Positions 29,645-38,506 of a stretch of 64,000 nucleotides of DNA are shown piece by piece. Origin of the DNA: CAVXGU01 sp963761615 (GTDB taxonomy: Bacteria > Acidobacteriota > Vicinamibacteria > Vicinamibacterales > CAVVIG01). The notes below the pieces were generated by a model. The model was not told where the DNA came from. It saw nothing but the letters and a program-made list of their open reading frames with translations, and did not search any database. The stretch spans positions 682,001-746,000 of the forward strand of contig CAVXGU010000003.1 of the NCBI GenBank assembly GCA_963761615.1, read 5' to 3'. A program made the position numbers and the translations under genes. Every line of letters starts with the position of its first letter. Positions within the stretch are counted from its first letter, which is position 1.

Positions 29645-30498
29645 CTGCGGGCGGGCGCGTCCGGCGTCGGTCCCGTGCCCTCGATCATCGTCTCGATGTC
29701 GTCCATCCTGTCGCGCAGGTCGTTGAGCTTGCGCGCGAGCCCCTGGATCTCCGCGGCGGCGCGGCGATTCACGTCGTAGTCGAGCTCGCCGCGGAGCCGG
29801 TCCTTCGCGTCCTGGCGGTTCTGGCTCATCATGATCACCGGCGCCTGCAGCGCGGCCAGCATCGACAGGAACAGGTTGAGGAGGATGAACGGGTACGGAT
29901 CCCAGGCCGACCGGCCGAGGCTGACGTTCAGCAGCGTGTACACGACCATCGCCGCGAGGAAGGCGATGATGAACGTCCACGAGCCGCCGAATCCGGCGAC
30001 CGCATCGGCGACGCGATCGCCGACGGTGGCCTCGCGCTCGATCATCTCGTTGGGATTGCGCAGGGCCCGGTTGCGCACGAGCTGCTGCGCCGTGTGGATC
30101 TGGCGGCCGAGCACGGTCAGCATGTCCATGCCCGCGTGCGGCTTCTGCTGCAGGAGCGTGAAGATGTCGTTCCGGTCGACCATCAGACACGTCGTGTCCT
30201 CGAGCGCGACCGCGTTGGTCTGGTGCGGCGTCTGCTCCAGCATGGAGGCGAACCCGAAGAACTCGCCGTGCTCAGGGGCGGCGACCGCCACGTCCTGGTG
30301 GTCTTCGTCGACCGTGGTCACCGCCACCGCGCCGGACACGACCACGTACGCGTGGCCCGCCGGGTCGTTCATCTTGTAGATGCGCTGGCGGGGCTTGAAC
30401 GACACGAGATCGACCTGGCCGGCGAGCACCGCCAGTTCGTCGTCGTCGAGCAGGGCAAACAGCGGCACGTCCCGGAGGACCTTCGGATCGCACGGCAT
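29641..30498 (-). CDS. Cyclic nucleotide-binding and DUF1003 membrane protein
   Basis: A 285-residue protein starting at ATG after GAGGATGA. The N-terminal 130 residues form a cNMP-binding (CRP/FNR-type) beta-barrel (KPRQRIYKMNDPAGHAYVVVSGAVAV, GEFFGFASML). The rest is a DUF1003 domain with two membrane helices and the motif DPYPFILLNLFLSMLAALQAPVIMMSQNRQ, then a coiled tail. Binding of cAMP, c-di-GMP or another ligand is possible but not shown. Its stop codon overlaps the stop of the convergent PRC-barrel gene. It follows ppk1 on the same strand. Confidence 0.88.
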   Translation of the reverse strand: MPCDPKVLRDVPLFALLDDDELAVLAGQVDLVSFKPRQRIYKMNDPAGHAYVVVSGAVAVTTVDEDHQDVAVAAPEHGEFFGFASMLEQTPHQTNAVALEDTTCLMVDRNDIFTLLQQKPHAGMDMLTVLGRQIHTAQQLVRNRALRNPNEMIEREATVGDRVADAVAGFGGSWTFIIAFLAAMVVYTLLNVSLGRSAWDPYPFILLNLFLSMLAALQAPVIMMSQNRQDAKDRLRGELDYDVNRRAAAEIQGLARKLNDLRDRMDDIETMIEGTGPTPDAPARS

Positions 30499-30534
30499 GG
30501 CTCATCCTCTCATCTGTTGAAGCGGCGGGGCCGC

Positions 30535-32643
30535 CTACTCGGGCCGCTCGGGCTGAAAGACGACGCCCAGGCGCTCGCGCGCGACGGCCGTGGCGCGCTC
30601 CGCCTCTTCGTAGAACCGATCCTGCACCCTGAAGGCCGGTTCGCCCGGGGCGGGCTCCCGGCGGTGATAGTCGCCCGAGGCGTCGAGCCACCGCGCCTTG
30701 ACGTTGTCGCGAAACATCGCCCGCAGGGCGGTCACGACCTTCGCCTTGTTCGCGGGATCCGCGACGGGGAACATCAGCTCGATGCGCTTGTCGAGGTTGC
30801 GCGTCATCCAGTCCGCGCTGGCGAGGTACACCTCTTCGTCGCCGCCGTTGAGGAAGTAGTAGATGCGCGAGTGCTCGAGGAAGCGATCGACGATGGAGAC
30901 GACCTCGATGTTCGCGCTGACGTCCGGCACGCCGGGACGGAGCGTGCAGATGCCCCGGACGTTCAGCCGGATGGTCACACCGCTCCTGGCGGCCTCGTAC
31001 AGGCTGCCGATGATCTCGCCGTCGGTGAGGGAGTTCATCTTGGCGACGATCTCCGCCGGCTGCCCCGCCTCGGCGCGGTGCCGCTCCCTGGCGATGAGCT
31101 TGAGGAACCGGCGCCGGAGCCCCGTGGGCGCCATCACCAGCTTCTTGAGGCGCGGCGGATCCGAGTAACCGGTGAGCGCGCTGAAGAACGCGGCGGCGTC
31201 CTCGGCGATGTCCTGCGACGCCGTGAGGAGGCTGAAGTCCGTGTACAGGCGCGCCGTCCGCTCGTTGTAGTTGCCCGTGCCGAGATGCACGTACCGCTTG
31301 AGCCCGCGCCCGCTCCGGCGGACGACGAGGCAGATCTTGGCGTGCGTCTTGTACCCGTGCACGCCGTAGATCACGTGTGCGCCCGCCTCCTCGAGCTCGC
31401 GCGCCCAGTGGATGTTGCGTTCCTCGTCGAAGCGCGCCGTCAGCTCCACGAGGACCGTGACCTGCTTGTTGCGCTCGGCCGCCCGCCGCAGGCTGGCGAT
31501 GATCGACGACCCGGCGCTCGTCCGGTACAGCGTCTGCTTGACCGCGAGGACGTCCGGATCGTCGGCGGCCTGCGCCACGAACGCCAGGACCGGATCGTAC
31601 GACTCGTAGGGATGGTGGAGCAGTACCTCGCGCTCCTCGAGCAGGGAGAAGAGGTCCGCCTGCTGCACGTGCGACAGCGCGTCGACCGGCTGCCGCGGCG
31701 GATCGCGCAGCGCGTCGAGGCGCGGCAGCTCGGTCAGGGCCGTGAGCACGCGGAGGTCCAGCGGGCCGTCCACCGCGTAGACGTCGTCGGACGCGAGATC
31801 CAGCTGGCCGCGCAGCCGCGCGAGCAGGTCCTCGGATGCGGCGCGGTCGATCTCGAGGCGGATGGCGTCGCTGCGCCGGCGCCGCCGGAGCTCGCGCTCC
31901 ACGACCTGCAGGTGCGTCCGGCCGCCCTCGTCGTCCAGCTCCAGCTCGGCGTCACGGGCCAGCCGGATCGAGGCCGCCTCGAGAATCGTCTGGCCCGGGA
32001 ACAGCCGCGACAGATGCGCCGAGATGACGTCCTCGAGCAGGACGAACGTCGCCGGGCCCTCGACCTGCACGAGGCGCGTCAGCCCGGACGGGACCTGGAC
32101 GATGGCGAGCCGCGGCTCGGCGGAGCCCGCAACGGCGTCGAGCCGCAGGGCCAGGTTGAGGCTGAGCGAGGCGAGCAGCGGGAACGGCCGCGCCTGGTCG
32201 ATGGCGAGCGGCGTCAGGACCGGCAGCACCGACTCGTCGAAGAACACCCCGAGCGACGCCTTCTGCCCGTCGCTCAGCTCGCGCCACGACAGGATCCGCA
32301 CGCCCGCCTGCGCGAGTCCCGGCAGCAGGTCGTGCCGCACCAGGTGGTAGAGGCGCTGGACGAGATGGTGCGATCGCTCGCCCACGGCGGCCAGCTGCTG
32401 GCGGGGCGTCAGCCCCGAGAGGTCCGGGGTCGCGTCCTCCTCGGCGACCGCATGGCGCAGGCCGGCGACGCGGACCATGAAGAACTCGTCGAGGTTCGAC
32501 GACACGATCGCGGCGAACTTCACGCGCTCGAGGAGGCGGTTGGAGCCGTCCATCGCTTCTTCGAGGACGCGCTCGTTGAACGCCAGCCACGAGAGCTCGC
32601 GGTTCAGGAACAGACCGGTGGCCGCGGTACCGCCCCCGGTCAC
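30535..32643 (-). CDS. ppk1: Polyphosphate kinase 1
   Basis: A 702-residue enzyme that reversibly polymerises the ATP gamma phosphate into inorganic polyphosphate. It has the N-terminal FLNRELSWLAFNERVLEEA, the head domain, and two phospholipase D-like catalytic domains. The autophosphorylated histidine lies in YGVHGYKTHAKICLVVRR, followed by YVHLGTGNYNERTARLYTD. The GTG start overlaps the stop of the upstream ppx gene (GTGA), so synthesis and degradation enzymes are translationally coupled. Confidence 0.96.
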   Translation of the reverse strand: MTGGGTAATGLFLNRELSWLAFNERVLEEAMDGSNRLLERVKFAAIVSSNLDEFFMVRVAGLRHAVAEEDATPDLSGLTPRQQLAAVGERSHHLVQRLYHLVRHDLLPGLAQAGVRILSWRELSDGQKASLGVFFDESVLPVLTPLAIDQARPFPLLASLSLNLALRLDAVAGSAEPRLAIVQVPSGLTRLVQVEGPATFVLLEDVISAHLSRLFPGQTILEAASIRLARDAELELDDEGGRTHLQVVERELRRRRRSDAIRLEIDRAASEDLLARLRGQLDLASDDVYAVDGPLDLRVLTALTELPRLDALRDPPRQPVDALSHVQQADLFSLLEEREVLLHHPYESYDPVLAFVAQAADDPDVLAVKQTLYRTSAGSSIIASLRRAAERNKQVTVLVELTARFDEERNIHWARELEEAGAHVIYGVHGYKTHAKICLVVRRSGRGLKRYVHLGTGNYNERTARLYTDFSLLTASQDIAEDAAAFFSALTGYSDPPRLKKLVMAPTGLRRRFLKLIARERHRAEAGQPAEIVAKMNSLTDGEIIGSLYEAARSGVTIRLNVRGICTLRPGVPDVSANIEVVSIVDRFLEHSRIYYFLNGGDEEVYLASADWMTRNLDKRIELMFPVADPANKAKVVTALRAMFRDNVKARWLDASGDYHRREPAPGEPAFRVQDRFYEEAERATAVARERLGVVFQPERPE

Positions 32644-34211
32644 GACGGCAGCCCCGTCTGGCGGACCGACAGCTCGTGCCCGAAGGTGTCGACGAACATG
32701 TCCGACCGCGCCGTCGCGGCGAGCTGCTCCATCGTCAGGTCCCCGGATCCGGCGATCTCGAGCGTCCAGCCGCGGCGCTGGCGGACGAGGCGCAGGTCGC
32801 CGACCTTCTGCAGGTGCTCGGCGTCGAGCGCGTTGGCCAGCCGCAGGATGGCGGCGAGCTTGTTGACGATGAGGCGATCGCGGCGGTCCAGGGCGATGTA
32901 GGGCAGGTGGCTCTCCTGGGGCGTCCGGCGGCGGTGGTAGCGCGCGATGTTGGCGACGATGGCGGTCTCTTCGTTCGAGAGGCCGAAGATCTGCGATGCC
33001 GACAGCAGGTACTGGGAGTGCTTGTGGTGGGCGCGCAGGCTCACGTAGATCCCGATGTCGTGCACCAGCGCGGCCACCTCGAGCAGCAGGCGCTCGCGGC
33101 CGGAGAGGCGGTGCTCGTCGACGAACTGGTCGAAGACGCGCACGGCGAGCGTCGCGACGTGGCGGCCGTGCGCCCGATCGAACCGGTACTTGTGGCCGAG
33201 AGCCTCGGCGCTCGCCAGGACCTGGGCCTCGAAGTCGCCCGGGCTCGACCGCCCGCCGGGCTCGGCGATGTCCAGCAGGAGCCCCGTCCGCAGCGACGCG
33301 TTCGACACGATGATCCGCTTCGCGGCCGTCTCGGACAGCAGCGTGCGGTAGATGAGCAGCGACGGGATCAGCGTCTCGGCCTCGGCGGCCGGCAGCCGGA
33401 AGCGCTCGACGAGCTGTTCCTCGTCGAGCCGCTCGAGCTGGTCGGTGAACGCGAGGAAGGCGTCGCGTGCGACCTCGCGTCCGTCGGCGCCGCCGGTCGA
33501 CTCGAGAATCTGCGACGCCGCGAACCGCACGTCGCCGCCCATCGCCACCATGTGCGTGACGCGGCGGAGCGGGATGTCGAGCCGGACTTCGTCGATCACG
33601 TTCGCGATCGATCGCTTGAGCAGGGCCACCTGCACGCCCTGGGACAGGCGCCGCAGGTTGAGCTGCTGGCGGAGCCGCACGGCGCCGAGCGCGTAGACCG
33701 CCGACCGGCTCGGCTGGCCGTGCCGGAGGATCGTCATGCTGGTGCTGCCGCCGCCCACCTCCGTCAGCAGGGTCCAGGCGCCGCGCAGCACCGCCTGGCG
33801 TGCGAGCTCCTCGCGGACCGCGAGGAACACCAGACGGCTCTCCTCGGACTCGTTGATGATCTCGAACGCGATCCCGGTCCGCCCGCGGATGCGATCGAGG
33901 AAGACGTCCACGTTGCGCGCTTCGCGGACGGCGCTGGTCGCCACGGCCCGCAGGTGCCGCACACCGTAGCCATCCATGATGTGGCGGAAGTTGTCGAGCG
34001 CGGCGAGGACGGCGTCGATCGTGCTCGAGCGGATCGAACCCGACGAGAACGTATCGCGTCCGAGCAGTACGCCGCGCGCGGCTTCCTCGACGGTGCGGAT
34101 CGACCGGTCGGCGCCGATCTCGGCGACGACGAGGCGGATCGCGCTCGCGCCCATGTCGAGCACGGCGACCAGTTCGGGCGGCGAGGAGGGGGGGGCTGGC
34201 GTGTGCGGCAT
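32640..34211 (-). CDS. ppx: Exopolyphosphatase (Ppx/GppA family)
   Basis: A 523-residue protein of the sugar kinase/Hsp70 fold. It has the phosphate loop VAVLDMGASAIRLVVAE, the second phosphate motif TEVGGGSTS and the conserved VATSAVREARN. A C-terminal HD-type helical domain follows (VAALVHDIGIYVSL, HHKHSQYLL), as in long Ppx enzymes. It hydrolyses polyphosphate or pppGpp. It is the first gene of the ppx-ppk1 pair, with the cNMP-DUF1003 gene 36 bases downstream of ppk1. Confidence 0.93.
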   Translation of the reverse strand: MPHTPAPPSSPPELVAVLDMGASAIRLVVAEIGADRSIRTVEEAARGVLLGRDTFSSGSIRSSTIDAVLAALDNFRHIMDGYGVRHLRAVATSAVREARNVDVFLDRIRGRTGIAFEIINESEESRLVFLAVREELARQAVLRGAWTLLTEVGGGSTSMTILRHGQPSRSAVYALGAVRLRQQLNLRRLSQGVQVALLKRSIANVIDEVRLDIPLRRVTHMVAMGGDVRFAASQILESTGGADGREVARDAFLAFTDQLERLDEEQLVERFRLPAAEAETLIPSLLIYRTLLSETAAKRIIVSNASLRTGLLLDIAEPGGRSSPGDFEAQVLASAEALGHKYRFDRAHGRHVATLAVRVFDQFVDEHRLSGRERLLLEVAALVHDIGIYVSLRAHHKHSQYLLSASQIFGLSNEETAIVANIARYHRRRTPQESHLPYIALDRRDRLIVNKLAAILRLANALDAEHLQKVGDLRLVRQRRGWTLEIAGSGDLTMEQLAATARSDMFVDTFGHELSVRQTGLPS

Positions 34212-34289
34212 GGGGGAGTCAGCTCCCGGATGAACCGCTGCGGTGGGGCGGGACCGTCGAGTCGGGCCGGGACAGACCTGGCCCCGGCG

Positions 34290-34514
34290 TCAGTGGATCG
34301 CCCGCCATCCGTCGGCGAGCAGCTCGCCGATCGTCCGGCTGTACAGATCGAGCATGCGCTCGACGCGATGCCAGTCTTCCAGATGGTGCTGCTCCACGAG
34401 TTGCTCGTCCGCCTCTTCGGTGGCGATCCAGCCCGCCGGTGCGGTCGTCCGCACCTGGAACGAACGGACGTGGTTGGCGTGAATCAGCGTGGCGTCCAAC
34501 AGCGGTTCAGACAT
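34290..34514 (-). CDS. Small hypothetical protein
   Basis: A 74-residue acidic protein starting MSEPLLDATLIHANHVRSF. It has one predicted beta strand pair followed by a helix rich in Glu and His (TEEADEQLVEQHHLEDWHRVERML). It precedes ppx on the same strand. I do not recognise the family. Codon use is like its neighbours, which supports real coding. Confidence 0.45.
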   Translation of the reverse strand: MSEPLLDATLIHANHVRSFQVRTTAPAGWIATEEADEQLVEQHHLEDWHRVERMLDLYSRTIGELLADGWRAIH

Positions 34515-34672
34515 GACGTGCGCTCCAGAACGTGCGGCGGGCTGATTGTGTATCACGGGCCGGTCCTTCCTGCAAGTCTGCGCCGGGGCTCCCGTGCGCC
34601 CCGGCGTCACGAAGACGTTACGTCGGCTCGCTAGGATCACCGGCAACTCGCACGGACCCTCCGTACCGCGTC

Positions 34673-36325
34673 ATGTTCCGAACCCCTCGTCGCCCGGCCG
34701 CCCGAGCCCTGGCGCTGGTCGGGCTGGCCGCCGTCTCGGCGGCCGCCGGCTGCGCCCGGCGCGCCGGCCAGGCCGACACCCTCGACACCGCGACGCCGAT
34801 CAAGCACCTCGTCGTGGTCTTCGACGAGAACGTGTCGTTCGATCACTACTTCGGCACGTATCCCGACGCCGTGAACGCCCCCGGCGAGCCGGTGTTCACG
34901 CCCGCGGCCGGAACGCCGGCGGTGAACGGCCTGACGAAAGCCCTGCGGGAGCAGAACCCCAACTTCACCAATGCCGCGAACGGTCCGGCGGCCAGCAACC
35001 CGTTCCGTCTCGCCCGTACGCAGGCGGCGACGTCGAGCCAGAGCCACGACTACACGCTCGAGCAGATGGCCTACGACGGCGGCGCGGCGGATCTCTTCCC
35101 CCGCTACACGGGACGGGGCATGGTCGGCGGCACGGGCGCCTTCTTCACGCCCGCCCAGGTGATGGGCTACTACGACGGGAACACGGTCACGGCGCTCTGG
35201 AACTACGCGCAGCACTTCGCGATGAGCGACAATGCCTACAGCGATCAGTACGGGCCATCGTCGCCCGGCGCCATCAACCTGATCGCCGGGCAGACCAACG
35301 GCGTCAAGGTCGTCAAGAGCACCTACGCGACCTATGTGACCGAGGACGGCCGCGGGGGCGAGACGCTCATCAACGACATCGATCCGGCCGGCGACGTCTG
35401 CTCCGATCCCGTCGACGATGCGGTGAGTCTGACCGGACGGAACATCGGGGATCTGCTCACGGCCGCCAGGGTGAGCTGGGGCTGGTTCCAGGGCGGCTTC
35501 GACATCAGCGCGCCCGAACCGACGGGCGACAAGGGCTGCGTGCGCAGCACGTACTCGTCGGTTGTCGCGCGCTCGACGCCCGATTACGTTCCGCACCACG
35601 AGCCGTTCCAGTACTACGCATCCACCGCGAATTCGACGCACGCGCGGCCGTCCTCGATCGCGGCGATCGGATCGAACGGCGACGGCGCCAACCATCAGTA
35701 CGATCTGCGCGACTTCTTTGCCGCCGTGCAGGGCGGCGCGTTTCCGGCCGTCGCGTATCTCAAGGCCTCCGCGTTCCAGGACGGCCACGCCGGCTATTCG
35801 GATCCGCTCGACGAGCAGACCTTCGTGGTGCAGACGCTCAACTTCCTGCAGGCTCGCCCCGAGTGGCGCAGCACGGCCGTGATCATCCTGTACGACGACT
35901 CCGACGGCTGGTACGATCACCAGACAGCGCCGGTGGGCAATGCGTCCTTCTCGCCCGCCGATCGGCTCGACGGCATGGGCCGGTGCGGCGAGCCGGGCAG
36001 CGCGCCGCGCCTCCCGGGGGTGGCGGGGACCGGCCCCGTCGACGGTCGATGCGGCCCCGGCACGCGCCAGCCGTTCCTCGTGATCTCCCCGTGGGCCAGG
36101 AAGAACTACGTCGACCACACGCTGATCGTCCAGTCGTCGGTCCTCCGGTTCATCGAGGACAACTGGCTCGGCGGCGCGCGGCTGGGCGGTGGCTCGTTCG
36201 ACGCGACGGCCGGCGCAATCGACGGGATGTTCGACTTCGGCGGCAAGGGGGCCGCGCCGGTCCTCTTTCTCGACGAGAGCCGCGGGACGCCGGTCGAGAA
36301 GCCATCCGGTCATCTGCCGGGTTGA
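34673..36325 (+). CDS. Lipoprotein phosphoesterase (phospholipase C/acid phosphatase family)
   Basis: A 550-residue protein with a leader ending at AAGC (Cys27), a lipobox. The catalytic domain opens with IKHLVVVFDENVSFDHYFGTYP, the metal-binding N-terminus of the phosphoesterase family that includes bacterial phospholipase C and AcpA. It also has MSDNAYSDQYGPSSPGAINLIAG and DDSDGWYDHQ, supplying further metal ligands, and ends with PFLVISPWARKNYVDHTLIVQSSVLRFIEDNW. The substrate could be phospholipid or phosphomonoester. It is followed 5 bases later by a di-heme peroxidase gene. Confidence 0.88.
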   Translation: MFRTPRRPAARALALVGLAAVSAAAGCARRAGQADTLDTATPIKHLVVVFDENVSFDHYFGTYPDAVNAPGEPVFTPAAGTPAVNGLTKALREQNPNFTNAANGPAASNPFRLARTQAATSSQSHDYTLEQMAYDGGAADLFPRYTGRGMVGGTGAFFTPAQVMGYYDGNTVTALWNYAQHFAMSDNAYSDQYGPSSPGAINLIAGQTNGVKVVKSTYATYVTEDGRGGETLINDIDPAGDVCSDPVDDAVSLTGRNIGDLLTAARVSWGWFQGGFDISAPEPTGDKGCVRSTYSSVVARSTPDYVPHHEPFQYYASTANSTHARPSSIAAIGSNGDGANHQYDLRDFFAAVQGGAFPAVAYLKASAFQDGHAGYSDPLDEQTFVVQTLNFLQARPEWRSTAVIILYDDSDGWYDHQTAPVGNASFSPADRLDGMGRCGEPGSAPRLPGVAGTGPVDGRCGPGTRQPFLVISPWARKNYVDHTLIVQSSVLRFIEDNWLGGARLGGGSFDATAGAIDGMFDFGGKGAAPVLFLDESRGTPVEKPSGHLPG

Positions 36326-36330
36326 TCCGG

Positions 36331-37716
36331 ATGCGCCGGCCCGCGTCGCTGGCGACCGCGTCCGTGCGCGCCGTCGCGCTCGCAGTGATCCTGTCGGCCG
36401 TCCCTGCCGCTTGCGCGCGACGTCCCGCGCCGGGCGAGAACCCCCACCCGGTACGACTCGTCCGCCCGCCCGCTGGCGCCCTTTCCCCGATTGCGGCCAT
36501 CGGCCGCGACATCTTCTTCGACGCGCGCCTTTCGGGTTCGGGACGCCTCTCGTGCGCGACCTGTCACCGCCCCGCCCTCGCGTATGGTCCGCCGGACGAT
36601 CTGTCCGCGCAGCTCGGCGGACTGTCCGGCCACGCGCAGGGAGGCCGCGCCGTGCCGAGCCTGCGATATCTGGACGGCGCTCCGACGTTCGGCATCGGGC
36701 CGGAGCGCGCCGACGCCGACGGCATGCGCGCCGGCAGCGTCAGGGCGGCGGCGCAGGCGGCGCGCGCGGCCGGGTACCGGACGCCGCGCAAGAAGGCCGG
36801 CGCGCCGCCCGCGTCGCCGCCGATGGTGCCCCGCGGCGGCCTCTTCTGGGACGGCCGCGCCGGTACGCTCCAGACGCAGGCCGTGTTCCCCCTCCTCAAT
36901 CCGGTCGAGATGGCGAACGAGGACACCGGAGCGCTGACGGCGAAGATCCGCGCGCTCGGGTACGCCGACCGTCTCGCGCATGCGCTCGGGGCGGCGCACG
37001 GGAGAACGGACGTCTCGCCGCGCCTGCTGGACGAGGCGCTCTTCGCCGTGGCGCGATTTCAGTTCGAAGACGCGTCGTTCCATCCGTATTCGAGCCGGTA
37101 CGACCGCTGGCTGGAAGGCACGGGCACGCTGACGCCGGCGGAACTGCGGGGGCTGCAGGTGTTCGAGGATCCCGCGAAGGGCAACTGCGCCGCCTGCCAT
37201 CTGGACCGTCCCGGCCCGGACGGTCGCCCGCCGGCGTTCACCGACTGGGAGTACGAGGCGCTGGGAGTGCCACGCAACGACGCGCTCGCCGTCAATCGCG
37301 ATCCGGACTACTTCGACCTCGGTCTCTGCGGGCCGGTCCGCACCGACCTCGCGGACCAGTCGCGATGGTGCGGGATGTTCCGGACACCGTCGCTGCGCAA
37401 CGTCGCCACCCGCCGCGTCTTCTTCCACAACGGCGTCTACCACTCGCTCGCCGACGTGCTGCGCTTCTACGATTTCCGCGACACGCGTCCCGATCGCGTC
37501 TATCCCTCCGGCCCGGACGGACGCGCGCGGAAGTTCGACGATCTCCCGCCCTCCCTGGCGGGTAACGCGGACGTGATCGACCAGCCGTTCGATCGCCGCA
37601 GGGGCGATGCGCCCCCGATGACCGAACAGGAGATGCAGGACGTGATCGCCTTCCTGGGCACGCTCACCGACGCCCCGGTCGACGCGCCTGCGGCCGGGTC
37701 GGCTACCGGGCGTTGA
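36331..37716 (+). CDS. Di-heme cytochrome c peroxidase family lipoprotein
   Basis: A 461-residue protein with lipobox VPAAC. Two heme c sites are seen, CATCH at C75-H79 and CAACH at C286-H290, as in bacterial cytochrome c peroxidases and MauG. The pattern GLFWDGRAGTLQTQAVFPLLNPVEM and MFRTPSLRNVATRRVFFHNGVYHSL is typical of the family. It would reduce peroxide or oxidise a protein substrate in the periplasm. It overlaps the convergent phosphopantetheinyl transferase gene by 14 bases. Confidence 0.88.
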   Translation: MRRPASLATASVRAVALAVILSAVPAACARRPAPGENPHPVRLVRPPAGALSPIAAIGRDIFFDARLSGSGRLSCATCHRPALAYGPPDDLSAQLGGLSGHAQGGRAVPSLRYLDGAPTFGIGPERADADGMRAGSVRAAAQAARAAGYRTPRKKAGAPPASPPMVPRGGLFWDGRAGTLQTQAVFPLLNPVEMANEDTGALTAKIRALGYADRLAHALGAAHGRTDVSPRLLDEALFAVARFQFEDASFHPYSSRYDRWLEGTGTLTPAELRGLQVFEDPAKGNCAACHLDRPGPDGRPPAFTDWEYEALGVPRNDALAVNRDPDYFDLGLCGPVRTDLADQSRWCGMFRTPSLRNVATRRVFFHNGVYHSLADVLRFYDFRDTRPDRVYPSGPDGRARKFDDLPPSLAGNADVIDQPFDRRRGDAPPMTEQEMQDVIAFLGTLTDAPVDAPAAGSATGR

Positions 37717-38476
37717 TGCGTCCCGACGGCGACTCGACCTGCGTCACGCGCAGCGACAGCTCGGCGCCGCCGGTCTGCGCCCCGACCGCTGCCTTGTACC
37801 CGGGGCCGAGATCGAAGGCGGCGAAGCGCCACGACGCGGCATCGTCGTCCAGACGTGGGCCGAGCGCCACCTGGACGCCGGCGTCGCCGATGTCGAAGAC
37901 GGCCTGGTCGAGGGGCAGCGTCAGTCCCAGTCCACGGGCCTTGAGGTAGCTCTCCTTGAGGGTCCAGAACGCGAAGAAGCGCTCGGCGCGCTGCGGCGAT
38001 GCGAGGGCCTGGAGGCTCGCCGCCTCGCTCGGCGCGAAGTAACGCGACGCCAGACCGAGGATGTCGACGGCGCGATCGATCCGTTCCACGTCGACGCCCA
38101 CGTGCTCGAACGTCACGCTCACCGCGCACGCGACGAGTCCCCGCGTGTGGGCCAGGTTGAAGGAGATCGGCCGCGGGATGTCCGGCGCGCAGATGGAGGG
38201 CTTGCCGTGGGATCCGGCCTCGAAGCGCCATGCCGACGGAGGCACGCCGGCGTACGCCGACAGCGCCGTGCGGAGCAGCACGTGCGCCGCCAGGTACATG
38301 CGCCGGTCCTCGTCGAAGCGGAACCGTCCCCAGCGCTCCCGTTCATCGGGAGTCAGCAGATCGAGTCCTTCGCCCGCCGGATCGTCGCCGACGCGGTACC
38401 AGAGGTCGACAATGCCGGGCGTCGCCAGCGTCTCCGGGACGCAGACCCGCGGATACGGCAGCCTCGTGTCGAGCAT
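37703..38476 (-). CDS. Sfp-type 4'-phosphopantetheinyl transferase
   Basis: A 257-residue protein of two similar subdomains. The magnesium-binding GVDVERID and the WTLKESYLKARGLGL motif (with the conserved Lys-Glu) are intact, as is the coenzyme A contact SFNLAHTRGLVACAV. Such enzymes activate acyl or peptidyl carrier proteins by attaching phosphopantetheine from CoA. The double-length Sfp form suggests a role with polyketide, peptide or lipid synthases, but none lie in this window. Confidence 0.9.
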   Translation of the reverse strand: MLDTRLPYPRVCVPETLATPGIVDLWYRVGDDPAGEGLDLLTPDERERWGRFRFDEDRRMYLAAHVLLRTALSAYAGVPPSAWRFEAGSHGKPSICAPDIPRPISFNLAHTRGLVACAVSVTFEHVGVDVERIDRAVDILGLASRYFAPSEAASLQALASPQRAERFFAFWTLKESYLKARGLGLTLPLDQAVFDIGDAGVQVALGPRLDDDAASWRFAAFDLGPGYKAAVGAQTGGAELSLRVTQVESPSGRINAR

Positions 38477-38506
38477 GGACGGCCTCCAGTGTAGAGGAGG
38501 CCGGGC

